Part shown: positions 27,024 to 37,128 of the stretch, one piece after another | Numbering within the stretch: the stretch's first letter is position 1 | Layout of the letters: each line of letters starts with the position of its first letter | Assembly (NCBI GenBank): GCA_021775525.1 | Contig: JAJFHQ010000066.1 | Location: 1 to 64,000 of the forward strand | Length of the DNA: 64,000 nt | Direction: 5' to 3' | Source of the DNA: Hyphomicrobiales bacterium | GTDB lineage: Bacteria > Pseudomonadota > Alphaproteobacteria > Rhizobiales > Methyloligellaceae | The notes under the pieces: model-generated | What the model was told of the DNA's origin: nothing | Database searches by the model: none | What the model saw: only the letters and a program-made list of their open reading frames with translations | Position numbers and translations under genes: made by a program

Positions 27024-28372
27024 TGAACCCTGATCGAACTGGAAGTCTGACCCGCGTTTGGCACGCGGCCCTGCTGGCGGCAGTGCTCGCCCTTATGTCG
27101 CTCTGGCCCATGAGGCAGGCGCATGCGGTTGTTGAAATCGACATCACCAAGGGCAGCTTGAAACCGATCCCGATTGCGATTCCGGTCTTTTTCGGCACCA
27201 GCCTGAATGATCAAAAGCTCGGCTCCGATATTGCCGGCGTCGTGGTTGCGGACCTTGAGCGTTCCGGGTTGTTCAAGCTGGTAGACCGGGCTGCCTATAT
27301 CGAGCGTATCGCCAATCTGAGCCAGGCGCCGCGTTTTGGCGACTGGCGCACGATCAATGCCCAGGCATTGCTGGTTGGGCGCATCAGCCGTGAGCCCTCT
27401 GGCCGTCTCAGGGCGGAATTCCGTCTATGGGATATCTTTGCCGGCAAACAGCTCGCGGGACAGCAATTCTTCACCCAGTCGCGCAACTGGCGCCGCGTCG
27501 GTCACTTAATCGCCGATGCGGTATATGAGCGTTTAACGGGCGAAAAAGGCTATTTCGATACCCGCATTGTCTATGTGGATGAAACCGGCCCCAAGAATAA
27601 AAGGGTCAAGCGCCTCGCCATCATGGACCAGGATGGCCACAATCTGCGTATGCTGACCACGGGCGCCGCGCTGGTGCTCACGCCGCGATTCTCCCCAACT
27701 TCACAGGAAATCACGTATCTGTCTTATGAAGGCGGGCGCCCGAGGGTCTATTTGCTCAATATCGAGAGCGGACAGAAGGAAATCGTTGGAGATTTCCCGA
27801 ATATGAGCTTCGCGCCGCGATTCTCACCCGATGGACAGAGAATCGTCATGAGCCTGCAACAGGGCGGCAACGCGAACATCTATATGATGGATTTGCGCTC
27901 AAGACGCACATTCCGCCTCACAAAGACAGCTGCGATCGATACCGCACCCAGTTTTTCCCCCGATGGTCGGCGAATCGTCTTCGAATCGGATCGCACCGGC
28001 ACTCAGCAGCTTTATGTCATGAACGCCGACGGCTCGGGCCAGAAACGCATAAGTTTGGGCGAAGGGCGCTATTCCACCCCGGTTTGGTCGCCACGCGGGG
28101 ATATGATTGCCTTCACAAAGCAGCTTGGACCGCAATTTTTGATAGGAGTCCTCAAGTCTGACGGGTCCGGAGAGCGGATACTGACGGAAGGATTCCACAA
28201 TGAAGGCCCCACATGGGCGCCAAATGGCCGGGTTCTCATGTTCTTCCGGGAGTCTCCAGGCGCTACCGGGGGTCCAAGGCTTTATACCATTGATTTAACT
28301 GGATATAATGAGAGATCCATCGCCACGCCCTCATTCGGGTCTGACCCGGCCTGGTCGCCGCTAATCAATTGA
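27020..28372 (+). CDS. tolB: Periplasmic beta-propeller protein TolB
   Basis: 450 residues with a signal peptide ([24 protein letters not shown]), an N-terminal domain that contacts TolA ([16 protein letters not shown]) and a six-bladed beta-propeller with repeated FSPDG/SPTS motifs ([41 protein letters not shown]). It competes for Pal and is part of outer-membrane constriction. The ATG at 27020 overlaps the tolA stop. Confidence 0.96.
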   Translation: MMNPDRTGSLTRVWHAALLAAVLALMSLWPMRQAHAVVEIDITKGSLKPIPIAIPVFFGTSLNDQKLGSDIAGVVVADLERSGLFKLVDRAAYIERIANLSQAPRFGDWRTINAQALLVGRISREPSGRLRAEFRLWDIFAGKQLAGQQFFTQSRNWRRVGHLIADAVYERLTGEKGYFDTRIVYVDETGPKNKRVKRLAIMDQDGHNLRMLTTGAALVLTPRFSPTSQEITYLSYEGGRPRVYLLNIESGQKEIVGDFPNMSFAPRFSPDGQRIVMSLQQGGNANIYMMDLRSRRTFRLTKTAAIDTAPSFSPDGRRIVFESDRTGTQQLYVMNADGSGQKRISLGEGRYSTPVWSPRGDMIAFTKQLGPQFLIGVLKSDGSGERILTEGFHNEGPTWAPNGRVLMFFRESPGATGGPRLYTIDLTGYNERSIATPSFGSDPAWSPLIN

Positions 28373-28595
28373 TACTATTGGAGTATTCGTTTTTTTGGGA
28401 CGAATAGTGGAATTGCCTTGCCTGTGAGGGGGGTGAAAGGTAATTTTCTGGGTGGAGGCTGAGATTCGGGCGTTGCATTTTAGCACCATGTGTTGGGAAA
28501 ATACCTCCTGAAGTGCAGTCCGTCCTTGATCTAATTGCTTCACGTCACTAAACGCAAAGATGGCTTTTGCCGATTAGACAAGAGGAGAGAAGACC

Positions 28596-28739
28596 ATGCA
28601 GGGTTTGAAAGGCGTGATCATCGTCGCCAGCATTGTGGCTACAGCTGCAGCACTCGGAGCATGCCGTAAGCATGTTACTGCGAAGCCGATGAAACTCGGC
28701 GCTGCGGACGTCACGGTTGAGCAGGCAGTGCGCGTCTAA
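28596..28739 (+). CDS. Small lipoprotein between tolB and pal
   Basis: 47 residues, MQGLKGVIIVASIVATAAAL then GAC, a good lipobox (LGAC) giving a mature lipopeptide of about 27 residues (CRKHVTAKPMKLGAADV...). AGAGGAG precedes the ATG. It looks like an entericidin-sized lipoprotein but I do not claim the family. It lies in the tol-pal cluster between tolB and pal, so its expression may be tied to them. The gap after it (28740-29010) holds only a hairpin. Confidence 0.6.
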   Translation: MQGLKGVIIVASIVATAAALGACRKHVTAKPMKLGAADVTVEQAVRV

Positions 28740-28861
28740 TTAGACGTTCACGATCACAATAATAAAGCCTGTCAAGCGGGGGGAATTCCTCGCAAGATGG
28801 ATTAGCTGGATGCCGTGTCGCCAGAGCTTTTGCAAAGGCGTCCACGGCGTTCCAGCGCCGT

Positions 28862-28902
28862 CCGTCTTTTAAGAAGAGCGAATTGTTCTTTTAAAAAGAC
28901 GG
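28862..28902. other. Long hairpin before pal
   Basis: Arms CCGTCTTTTAAGAAGA (28862-28877) and TTCTTTTAAAAAGACGG (28886-28902) pair with one or two irregularities. Both arms are A/T-rich, so it could end transcription in either direction; it may reduce readthrough from the small lipoprotein gene to pal. Confidence 0.6.
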
Positions 28903-29010
28903 TCCAGTTATCCGCACTGCCATAAGTCCGCCATCTGCGGGCTGTAGGGAAGCGTTAAGGTTTTGCGTTTTACGCTGCCTTGATTGCAACCGGCAGAGCG
29001 GAGTACTGGG

Positions 29011-29514
29011 ATGGGCTGTAGAAACAGTATGACGCGCGTCATTAGTTTGACGGGCGTTTTTCTATTGGTGGCAGGCATGGCCGCCTGTTCCAAGAAACCG
29101 AAGCAAATGGCGATCGGCCAGGAGGCCGGCGGACCTGTTGTGCCGGGCACTTCGCGAGATTTTAGCGTGAATGCCGGCGACAAGGTTTATTTCACCGTCG
29201 ACAGCGCCACGCTGACGGCCCAGGCGCAGACCACCTTGCGCGCACAGGCGCAATGGCTGGCAAAATATCCCCAGTACGGCGTGACCCTCGAGGGCCATGC
29301 GGATGAACGTGGCACGCGTGAATATAATATTGCGCTCGGCGCGCGACGCGCTACGTCCGTACGCACCTATCTTTCAGGTCTTGGCGTCAATCCGGCGCGG
29401 CTTCAAACCATTTCCTTCGGTAAGGAACGTCCGGTGGCGGTCTGCAACGACATTTCCTGCTGGTCCCAGAATCGGCGGGTGGTTACGCTGCTGAATGCCC
29501 GTCCCGGAAGCTGA
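29011..29514 (+). CDS. pal: Peptidoglycan-associated lipoprotein Pal
   Basis: 167 residues with a lipoprotein signal (VFLLVAGMAAC) and an OmpA-type peptidoglycan-binding domain (YFTVDSATLTAQAQTTL, LEGHADERGTREYNIALG, RRATSVRTYLSGLG, GKERPV, WSQNRRVVTLL). It anchors the outer membrane to peptidoglycan and binds TolB. I used the ATG at 29011, ten bases after GGAG; 29029 is also possible and leaves a shorter n-region. Confidence 0.95.
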   Translation: MGCRNSMTRVISLTGVFLLVAGMAACSKKPKQMAIGQEAGGPVVPGTSRDFSVNAGDKVYFTVDSATLTAQAQTTLRAQAQWLAKYPQYGVTLEGHADERGTREYNIALGARRATSVRTYLSGLGVNPARLQTISFGKERPVAVCNDISCWSQNRRVVTLLNARPGS

Positions 29515-29688
29515 GCCCGGGCCCAAGCCACCATGAAATTCTGTTAGCAAGGGGTGTCGGGCGCATGCCGGGACTCCTAATGCTTGCGGGCGGGCGCGAG
29601 TGACCATAGTTTAGCCCCAATAAGTCCCAACTCTGACCTGCGCGGCCATCAGCTGGCCTGCATCCGTGAGACAGCCAAAATTCCTGAC

Positions 29689-30732
29689 ATGAAACGGCGC
29701 ACATTCATTCCACTCATCTCGATACTGGCTGCGGTCATCGCGTTTGCCGGCTGGGGTGTGATCTGGGTTCCGAAAGTCACAGCACAAGACAAACCTGCCC
29801 CGCAAAACGCTCAAACCGCACCGACACAACCGTCTGGTGATGCTAATGAGCGGATTGCCCGGCTGGAACAGCGCATTCTGGATATGCAGAGCGTGATAGC
29901 CACACTGCAATCCTTTGTGAAGGGTAGCGGTGGTGCCACGACCCAGGACGGGCTTCCTTCTGTTGGTGGACCGCCGGTAAGCGGTGGTCCGGGCGGTGCG
30001 CCGAGTGAAGTCAATATTCGTGTGCTGGCGCTGGAAACGCAGATTCGTGCCATTACGGCGCAGCTTGAACAAATCTCTCGGAAACTCGGCCAGATTCCTG
30101 CGGGCGCACCTGCGTTGCCGGGAGGGCAATCGGGTGTTGAACCACCGCCCGGACCACAGGTGCCGGGGCAGCCGGGTCAATTTGCATCAAACGCGCAACC
30201 TCCACCGCAATTCGGAACCACTACGACAGCTCCGCCACCAGCAAACCCGTTCGATAAAGTGATGCAGCAGGGGTCCGCACCCCAGCCGCCACCAGCATCG
30301 GGGCAATCGGCAGCCTTGCCACCCCTTACCGGACTGCCGGCGGTCAGCGGTGGTGCGCGCGGCATTTATGATGCGTCCTATCAGAACTTTCTGCGCAACG
30401 ATTTGCGGTCCGCAGAGCAGGGTTTCAGCTCTTTCGTGAAGACCTATCCGGACGACCCGCTCGCCAGCAATGCCTTTTACTGGCTGGGCCGCACCCATTT
30501 TGCGCGGAAAAAATTCGAGCCGGCTGCCAAGGCGTTTCTGGCAGGTTATAAAAAGGACAAGAAGAGTGCCATCGCGCCTGATGCCCTTTTGCATCTGGGC
30601 ATGTCGTTGGCGCAGCTTGGCGAAAAAGACGCCGCCTGTTCCACACTCAAGGCCATTTCCAAGCAGTTCCCCGATGCACCGGCCAAGCTGCAAAAGGACG
30701 CCGCCTCGGCGGTGAAGCGCGCCCGCTGTTGA
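29689..30732 (+). CDS. cpoB: Tol-Pal accessory protein CpoB (YbgF)
   Basis: 347 residues beginning MKRRTFIPLISILAA with a signal peptide, a short coiled coil (RIARLEQRILDMQSVIATLQ) typical of the YbgF trimerisation domain, a long Pro/Gly/Gln-rich linker (about 85-225) and C-terminal TPR repeats (YDASYQNFLRNDLRSAEQGF, ASNAFYWLGRTHFARKKF, PDALLHLGMSLAQLG). CpoB coordinates PBP1B with the Tol motor. A longer in-frame start at 29584 lacks a signal sequence. Confidence 0.92.
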   Translation: MKRRTFIPLISILAAVIAFAGWGVIWVPKVTAQDKPAPQNAQTAPTQPSGDANERIARLEQRILDMQSVIATLQSFVKGSGGATTQDGLPSVGGPPVSGGPGGAPSEVNIRVLALETQIRAITAQLEQISRKLGQIPAGAPALPGGQSGVEPPPGPQVPGQPGQFASNAQPPPQFGTTTTAPPPANPFDKVMQQGSAPQPPPASGQSAALPPLTGLPAVSGGARGIYDASYQNFLRNDLRSAEQGFSSFVKTYPDDPLASNAFYWLGRTHFARKKFEPAAKAFLAGYKKDKKSAIAPDALLHLGMSLAQLGEKDAACSTLKAISKQFPDAPAKLQKDAASAVKRARC

Positions 30733-30764
30733 GGCTTTTGTCCGCCCGTCCTATATCCTAGGGC

Positions 30765-32045
30765 ATGACCAATGCCCCGATTTCAACAGAAGAATGCGAG
30801 ACGCTGTTCGCGTGTCTTGATGGTGTGACCCATGCGGGTCTTGGCGTATCGGGTGGCGCAGATTCCATGGCGCTCATGCAGCTGGCCAGCCGCTGGCGTG
30901 AAAGGGCTGATGGCGGAGGCCCGGATTTCAGTGTTCTGACCGTCGACCACGGATTGCGTGCGGGTTCCGCGCAGGAGGCCGGCTGGGTGTCCGAACAGGC
31001 CCGTGAACTGGGCTTTCCCTGTACCATCCTGCGCTGGCAGCCGGGAGAGAAATCCAGCCGCATACAGGAAGATGCAAGGGCCGCGCGCTATGGCCTGATG
31101 GCGGAACACGCTCACGCCCACGGTCTGGATGCGCTTCTCACAGCCCACCATCTCGACGATCAGGCAGAGACCTTGCTGATGCGCCTTGGCCGGGGCTCGG
31201 GGCTGGATGGCCTGGCAGGGATCCCGATGTATGGACACTGGGCGGGTTTGAGGGTTTTACGGCCGTTGCTCGATATGCCCAAGACGCGGCTCGTGGAAAC
31301 GCTCAAGGCTTCGGGTCTCGAATGGCTTGAAGACTCCAGCAATGACGATACGCGCTTTGAGCGGGTGCGCTTGCGAAGGGCCATGGACGGGTTGAAGTCA
31401 CTGGGAATTTCCGCTGATGCAATGGCGCGTAGCGCCAGGCGGTTGCGCCGGGCCCGCGAGGCGCTGGACCGGACCGCGGGTCAATTTCTCCAGGCAAATT
31501 GCCAGTTGGATGATGCGGGGTTTTGCCGGATCAACGCACAGGCTTTCAGCCATGCCCCGGATGATATCGCACTTCGCGCCGTGGCGCGGGCCCTTCAGGG
31601 CGTTGGCGGACAGGCCTCGCTGCCGCGTCTCTCCAAGCTTGAAGCCCTGCTTGAAGCGCTGAAAACCAGTGAGGGCGCTGCCCTGACCCTAGCGGGTTGC
31701 CAACTGGTTCCGGGAGAGAGCGAGTTGCTCATTGTGCGCGAAACCGGGCGGTCCGTGCCATGTGATTTGGTACTGAAACCGGGAGAATGCGGCCTGTGGG
31801 ACAACCGCTACCAGGTGAGTCTCGATACTGGGTGCAGCGGACCGGTACAGGTGCGCGCACTTGGAAAAACCGGCTATGGCGAAGTGCGGGCACGGCTGGG
31901 CGAGGCCGTGACCCTTCCCGAGCGCGTTGCGGAAAGTTTGGTGTCATTCTGGCTCAATGAACGCGTGCTTGCTGTACCACCGCTTGGCTACTCAAGCAGT
32001 GCCGGATGCAACGCTAAATTTGTCAATTCGGCACTGTTTTCATGA
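30765..32045 (+). CDS. tilS: tRNA(Ile)-lysidine synthase
   Basis: 426 residues. The PP-loop motif SGGADSMAL, LTVDHGLR, and the ALLTAHHLDDQAETLLMRLGRGSGLDGLAGIP core are intact. TilS adds lysine to C34 of the CAU-anticodon tRNA-Ile so it reads AUA. It lies 32 bases after cpoB, in conserved order before ftsH. The 254 bases between it and ftsH contain no gene I can support. Confidence 0.94.
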   Translation: MTNAPISTEECETLFACLDGVTHAGLGVSGGADSMALMQLASRWRERADGGGPDFSVLTVDHGLRAGSAQEAGWVSEQARELGFPCTILRWQPGEKSSRIQEDARAARYGLMAEHAHAHGLDALLTAHHLDDQAETLLMRLGRGSGLDGLAGIPMYGHWAGLRVLRPLLDMPKTRLVETLKASGLEWLEDSSNDDTRFERVRLRRAMDGLKSLGISADAMARSARRLRRAREALDRTAGQFLQANCQLDDAGFCRINAQAFSHAPDDIALRAVARALQGVGGQASLPRLSKLEALLEALKTSEGAALTLAGCQLVPGESELLIVRETGRSVPCDLVLKPGECGLWDNRYQVSLDTGCSGPVQVRALGKTGYGEVRARLGEAVTLPERVAESLVSFWLNERVLAVPPLGYSSSAGCNAKFVNSALFS

Positions 32046-32299
32046 ATGCGTTAAGGCCAATCCGCTGTTGTGGTCGCATGATTGGGTAAAGCAGGCTAGA
32101 AGCTCCCGCAAGACGAGTGTACGACTCATGACCGGATGCGGCATTTCGATCACTGGATTGCAACTTGGCAAACGGGGCCGCGATACCTATGTTCCCTTCA
32201 AGGAATTAACCGAGTTGGTCAGACCAGCGCCGCAATTCCCTTCTAGCTTGAATTTGAGCGGGATTGTCACGCCCCCTACGGCATATTGAGGCACGATTT

Positions 32300-34243
32300 A
32301 TGAATTCGAATTTCCGGAACTTCGCCATCTGGGTGATTATCGCACTGTTGCTGATTGCGCTGTTCAATATGTTTCAGAATCCGTCGAAGCGCGCACGCGC
32401 CAACGAGATTAGCTTTTCGCAGCTGCTAACCGAGGTTGATACGGGTAAAATCGGTGAAGTTACGATCGCCGGGAACCAGATCAGCGGCCAGTATACCGAT
32501 GGCCGCCCGTTCCAGAGTTATGCCCCAAACGATCCGACCCTGGTGCAGCGTCTCCATGACAAGAATGTCAAGATCACGGCCAAGCCGTCCGACGAAGATG
32601 TCCCTTCATTAATGGGCGTACTCGTGTCCTGGTTCCCGATGTTGCTGCTGATAGCGGTGTGGATTTTCTTCATGCGTCAGATGCAGTCCGGCGGCGGACG
32701 GGCCATGGGGTTTGGCAAGTCTAAGGCTAAGCTGCTGACCGAGCGCCAGGGACGCATCACGTTTGATGATGTGGCCGGCGTTGATGAGGCCAAGGAAGAT
32801 TTACAGGAAATCGTAGAATTCCTTCAGGATCCCCAGAAATTCCAGAAACTCGGCGGGCGCATCCCGCGCGGTGCATTACTTGTCGGTCCTCCGGGCACCG
32901 GTAAAACGCTGCTGGCGCGCGCCATTGCCGGTGAGGCCAACGTTCCCTTCTTCACCATTTCAGGCTCAGACTTTGTCGAGATGTTCGTTGGTGTTGGTGC
33001 ATCACGTGTGCGCGACATGTTTGAGCAGGCCAAGAAGAATGCGCCCTGCATCATCTTCATCGACGAAATTGATGCTGTTGGCCGTCATCGTGGCGCCGGT
33101 CTGGGCGGTGGCAATGATGAGCGTGAACAAACACTCAACCAGTTGCTCGTCGAGATGGACGGATTCGAAGCCAATGAGGGCATCATTCTCATCGCGGCAA
33201 CGAACCGGCCTGATGTGCTTGACCCTGCCTTGTTGCGTCCGGGCCGCTTCGACCGCCAGGTAGTCGTGCCGCGTCCGGATATCATTGGCCGGGAGAAAAT
33301 CCTCAAGGTCCATGTTCGCAAGGTGCCGCTGGCACCGGATGTTGATTTACGCGTTGTCGCGCGAGGCACGCCAGGTTTCTCCGGTGCTGATCTCGCAAAT
33401 CTTGTCAATGAGGCAGCCCTGCTTGCTGCGCGCCGCTCCAAACGTCTGGTGACGCACCAGGAATTTGAAGATGCCAAGGACAAGGTCATGATGGGCGCGG
33501 AGCGCCGCTCCATGGTCATGAGCGAGGAAGAGAAAAAGCTTACCGCCTACCATGAGGGTGGACACGCTCTGGTGGCGTTGCATCAGCCGGCCTCGGATCC
33601 GATCCACAAGGCCACCATCATCCCGCGCGGCCGTGCACTTGGCATGGTGATGCGCCTGCCCGAACGCGATCAGCTTTCGGTAACACGGGCAAAGTTCAAG
33701 GCAGATCTGGCCGTTGCAATGGGCGGACGCGTGGCGGAAGAAATGATCTTTGGCCACGAAAACGTCACTTCGGGTGCTTCGTCTGATATCAAGATGGCGA
33801 CCTCAATGGCCCGCGCCATGGTGACCCAGTACGGTATGTCCGACAAGCTGGGACCGCTGGCCTATGGTGACAATGAAGAAGAGGTATTCCTGGGTCATTC
33901 CGTGTCGCGGACACAGAACCTCTCCGACGAGACGCAAAAAGTCGTCGATGAAGAGATCCACCGTATAGTTGATGAGGGCTACGCGACGGCGACCAAGATT
34001 TGCAAGAAGTACATCAAGCAGCTTCATATCATCTCCGAAGGCTTGCTGGAATTTGAGACGCTTTCCGGCGATGAGATCAAGAACCTGCTGAAGGGCAAGC
34101 CACCGATCCGTGATTTCGATGACGATTCCGGAGATGCCAAGCCGGCCGAGTCAGCCGTGCCCTCGACGGGCAAGACGAAGAAAGCTAAGCCCAAAAAGGG
34201 CGACGAGCCCGACACGGGCGGCATGGAGCCGCAACCCTCCTAG
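32300..34243 (+). CDS. ftsH: ATP-dependent zinc metalloprotease FtsH
   Basis: 647 residues: N-terminal membrane helix ([18 protein letters not shown]), periplasmic domain, second helix ([19 protein letters not shown]), AAA+ module ([33 protein letters not shown], second region of homology [20 protein letters not shown]) and the zinc protease site HEGGH. The usual form is HEAGH; HEGGH still fits HExxH. It degrades misfolded membrane proteins and regulators. I use the ATG at 32300 (MNSNFRNF). Confidence 0.97.
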   Translation: MNSNFRNFAIWVIIALLLIALFNMFQNPSKRARANEISFSQLLTEVDTGKIGEVTIAGNQISGQYTDGRPFQSYAPNDPTLVQRLHDKNVKITAKPSDEDVPSLMGVLVSWFPMLLLIAVWIFFMRQMQSGGGRAMGFGKSKAKLLTERQGRITFDDVAGVDEAKEDLQEIVEFLQDPQKFQKLGGRIPRGALLVGPPGTGKTLLARAIAGEANVPFFTISGSDFVEMFVGVGASRVRDMFEQAKKNAPCIIFIDEIDAVGRHRGAGLGGGNDEREQTLNQLLVEMDGFEANEGIILIAATNRPDVLDPALLRPGRFDRQVVVPRPDIIGREKILKVHVRKVPLAPDVDLRVVARGTPGFSGADLANLVNEAALLAARRSKRLVTHQEFEDAKDKVMMGAERRSMVMSEEEKKLTAYHEGGHALVALHQPASDPIHKATIIPRGRALGMVMRLPERDQLSVTRAKFKADLAVAMGGRVAEEMIFGHENVTSGASSDIKMATSMARAMVTQYGMSDKLGPLAYGDNEEEVFLGHSVSRTQNLSDETQKVVDEEIHRIVDEGYATATKICKKYIKQLHIISEGLLEFETLSGDEIKNLLKGKPPIRDFDDDSGDAKPAESAVPSTGKTKKAKPKKGDEPDTGGMEPQPS

Positions 34244-34274
34244 GGCTTTATGACTCGCCAGGGCAGGAATTTGG

Positions 34275-34306
34275 GAGCGGCGTCATTGGCGCCGCTCTTG
34301 TTCTTT
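34275..34306 (+). terminator. Probable intrinsic terminator after ftsH
   Basis: 8-bp stem GAGCGGCG/CGCCGCTC, loop TCATTGG, followed by TTGTTCTTT. It lies 32 bases after the ftsH stop and 35 bases before folP. Confidence 0.75.
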
Positions 34307-34340
34307 GAGCTTGTAGCAGGCACCGGGAACCGAGGTCACA

Positions 34341-35393
34341 ATGGCAAGCGGGCTTTATCTCAAGGCAACCGGTTTGGTATATGGCGATACGGCCAGGCAA
34401 GCCACCGCTGCCGGGCAGGCAGGATTGCTGGCAGGCGGCTCCGTTGCCTTCACGTCTCTGGAAGTGATTGAAGGCACGCCGGGCGAGTGCCGCAAGGCGC
34501 TTCGCGCCTATTCCGATCTGAACGCCTCTGATGAACCCGAAACCCGTGTTGCTCTTGGTGCCATTACCGCGCCGAGGGCCGCAATCGGGACTCTCGCACT
34601 CGAACAGCCGCGCATTATGGGAGTGGTCAATGTCACGCCCGACAGTTTCTCGGATGGCGGGCTTCATGCGACTGCTGATGCCGCGATAATACATGCTCGT
34701 GAATTGGCGAAAGAGGGGGCGGACATCCTCGATATTGGTGGTGAGTCGACGCGACCGGGCTCCGACCCGGTATCCGCAAAAGATGAGGCCGCGCGCGTCC
34801 TGCCCGTAGTCGAGGGTTTGAACGGGACCGGTCCGCTGATTTCCGTGGATACCCGCAAGAGCACCATCATGGAACAAGCCGCAAATGCGGGTGCAAACAT
34901 TCTCAACGACGTTTCCGCGCTCACCCATGATCCTGTCAGCCTCAAGGTGGCCGCACAGTCGGGCCTGTCCGTTGTGCTGATGCACGCGCAGGGTGATCCC
35001 AAGACGATGCAGGATGATCCCACTTACGAGAATGTGCTGCTTGAGGTGTTCGACTATCTGGCGGGCCGCATCGCGGCATGCGAAGCGGCGGGGATCGACC
35101 GGACCAGGATCATTGCCGACCCGGGGATCGGGTTCGGCAAGACGTTGGAGCATAATCTGGCTTTGCTGCAAGGACTGAGCCTGTTTCATTCCCTCGGGGT
35201 GTCGCTGTTGCTGGGTGTCTCTCGAAAGCGCTTTATCGGGATGCTGACAGGTGAAGACGACCCGCGTGCCCGGGGTCCGGGGTCGATTGCGGCTGCGCTT
35301 GCGGGTATTTCACAGGGAGTGCAGCTTGTCCGGGTGCATGACGTGGCGGCGATGCGGCAGGCCCTGACCATCTGGAGCGCCGTTAACCGTTAG
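34341..35393 (+). CDS. folP: Dihydropteroate synthase
   Basis: 350 residues. The TIM-barrel core starts about residue 90 (RIMGVVNVTPDSFSDGG) and continues with DIGGESTRPGSDPV, ISVDTRKSTIMEQA, NDVSAL, MHAQGDPKTMQ and IADPGIGFGKTLEHN. It joins pterin pyrophosphate to p-aminobenzoate. The first ~85 residues (MASGLYLKATGLVYGDTARQ...) are an extra domain longer than the ~280-residue E. coli enzyme and look like a small alpha/beta domain of unknown role. Confidence 0.93.
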   Translation: MASGLYLKATGLVYGDTARQATAAGQAGLLAGGSVAFTSLEVIEGTPGECRKALRAYSDLNASDEPETRVALGAITAPRAAIGTLALEQPRIMGVVNVTPDSFSDGGLHATADAAIIHARELAKEGADILDIGGESTRPGSDPVSAKDEAARVLPVVEGLNGTGPLISVDTRKSTIMEQAANAGANILNDVSALTHDPVSLKVAAQSGLSVVLMHAQGDPKTMQDDPTYENVLLEVFDYLAGRIAACEAAGIDRTRIIADPGIGFGKTLEHNLALLQGLSLFHSLGVSLLLGVSRKRFIGMLTGEDDPRARGPGSIAAALAGISQGVQLVRVHDVAAMRQALTIWSAVNR

Positions 35394-35555
35394 TCCCGGA
35401 AACGGGGTGCGGAGCCCGCACTGGTGTAATTTTTGCTTACAGTATTTGAAACCTTATCCACAGGACCAGAAGGCATAATGGCATGGTGGTGGCACACTGG
35501 TCATGTGGCATCCTGAATTTGGTAAAACAGTCAGCGTAAAAACAACGGTTAAGAG

Positions 35556-36902
35556 ATGACACGAAAATTTTTCGGAACGGACGGAATACGCGGGACGGCC
35601 AATGCGTCCCCGATGACGTCTGAAATTGCTCTGAAGGTGGGCATGGCTGCAGGCAAGCTGTTCACCAATGGTGATCACCGTCACCGGGTGGTGATCGGCA
35701 AGGACACGCGGCTGTCAGGCTATATGATTGAATCCGCGCTCGTGTCGGGCTTTACCGCAGTGGGCATGGATGTGTTCCAGCTCGGACCGATGCCGACCCC
35801 GGCTGTTGCAATGCTGACACGCTCGCTCAGGGCTGATCTGGGCGTGATGATTTCAGCTTCACACAACCCTTACGAAGACAATGGCATCAAGCTGTTCGGG
35901 CCGGATGGCTACAAGCTGTCGGACGAAACCGAGCACGAAATCGAAGGCCTGATTGAGCAGAGCTCCGATACGCTGCTAGCCAAGCCCGACGATATTGGCC
36001 GGGCAAAACGTATCGACAGCGCCCAGGAACGATACATCGAGTTCGCCAAGCGCACGCTACCGCGCAATATCCGCTTTGATGGTCTGCGCGTTGTCGTCGA
36101 CTGCGCCAACGGGTCTGCCTACCAGGTGGCACCCGCAGCCCTGTGGGAGCTGGGCGCGGAAGTGATTTCTGTAGGCGTCGAGCCGAACGGGTTCAATATC
36201 AACAAGGATTGCGGGTCAACCTCGCCCGCGGCGTTGTGCAAAAAGGTTCGCGAAGTGCGCGCCGACATTGGTATTGCGCTTGATGGGGATGCCGACCGGG
36301 TTCTCATCATCGATGAAAAGGGCCAGGTCATCGACGGCGATCAATTGATGGCGGTGGTGGCGCAATCATGGAAAAACCGCGGCCGGCTCGCAGGTGGCGG
36401 CATCGTCGCCACGGTGATGTCAAATCTCGGGCTGGAACGACATCTGGAAAGTCTCGGGCTTTCTCTTGCACGCACGCCCGTGGGAGATCGCTACGTGGTC
36501 GAGCATATGCGCAAGCATGGCTTTAACGTCGGCGGTGAGCAATCAGGGCATATCGTCCTTTCCGACTACTCGACGACGGGAGATGGCCTTGTCACCGCAT
36601 TGCAGGTGTTGGCCGTGGTGACTGAGAGCGGAAAGCCGGTGAGCGAGGTCTGCAATCAATTCGAGCCGATGCCGCAAGTGCTGAAGAATGTCCGGTTCAA
36701 AAAAGGCCAGCCGCTTGACGATCAGAAAGTCATCCAGGTGATCGACGAGGGTAAAGGCAGGCTCGGCAAGGCGGGCCGTCTGGTTATCCGTCCCTCTGGT
36801 ACCGAGCCGGTTATACGCGTGATGGCCGAGGGCGATGATGCCAAGCTCATTGGCAAGGTCGTGAACGATATCGTGGACGCATTAAAAGGGGCGGCTGCCT
36901 GA
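35556..36902 (+). CDS. glmM: Phosphoglucosamine mutase
   Basis: 448 residues. [16 protein letters not shown], the phosphoserine loop [18 protein letters not shown], the metal loop [13 protein letters not shown] and the C-terminal [14 protein letters not shown] are intact. It converts glucosamine-6-phosphate to glucosamine-1-phosphate for UDP-GlcNAc, so peptidoglycan and LPS. It is the end of the ftsH-folP-glmM run and is followed by a perfect terminator. Confidence 0.97.
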   Translation: MTRKFFGTDGIRGTANASPMTSEIALKVGMAAGKLFTNGDHRHRVVIGKDTRLSGYMIESALVSGFTAVGMDVFQLGPMPTPAVAMLTRSLRADLGVMISASHNPYEDNGIKLFGPDGYKLSDETEHEIEGLIEQSSDTLLAKPDDIGRAKRIDSAQERYIEFAKRTLPRNIRFDGLRVVVDCANGSAYQVAPAALWELGAEVISVGVEPNGFNINKDCGSTSPAALCKKVREVRADIGIALDGDADRVLIIDEKGQVIDGDQLMAVVAQSWKNRGRLAGGGIVATVMSNLGLERHLESLGLSLARTPVGDRYVVEHMRKHGFNVGGEQSGHIVLSDYSTTGDGLVTALQVLAVVTESGKPVSEVCNQFEPMPQVLKNVRFKKGQPLDDQKVIQVIDEGKGRLGKAGRLVIRPSGTEPVIRVMAEGDDAKLIGKVVNDIVDALKGAAA

Positions 36903-36954
36903 GCTGTGCTCCCCTTGGGATTTCCTCCCTAGTAGTAGTTGCGTAGTTCTATTT

Positions 36955-36986
36955 GGGCCCCGGAGATATCTCCGGGGCCCTTTTTT
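36955..36986 (+). terminator. Intrinsic terminator after glmM
   Basis: A 26-base perfect palindrome (36955-36980, arms GGGCCCCGGAGA and its complement around TA) followed by six T. Confidence 0.95.
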
Positions 36987-37031
36987 CATTGTCGTGACCA
37001 CAACGCTTTGCTCCATGCGAAAATTCAGGGT

Positions 37032-37046
37032 TAAGTATCTCTTAAA
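37032..37046 (+). promoter_or_regulatory. CtrA-type site TTAA-N7-TTAA
   Basis: TTAAGTATCTCTTAA, two TTAA half-sites seven bases apart, about 83 bases before the Omp start. As at 19077-19091, the second shared block GTCCCGAAATGAAACA begins 16 bases after the last base of the site. Two independent genes of the same family thus carry the same promoter layout. Confidence 0.6.
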
Positions 37047-37128
37047 TAATCTCGTCTATCGTCCCGAAATGAAACAATTCGGCCCGGCCTCTACGACTGG
37101 CCGCGTTGGACGAAGGTAAAGGGGGACA

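Noticed and set aside
31927-32289. 120-codon plus-strand frame between tilS and ftsH
   Set aside because: Starts inside tilS in another frame and has no family similarity; the gap is probably ftsH leader or promoter.
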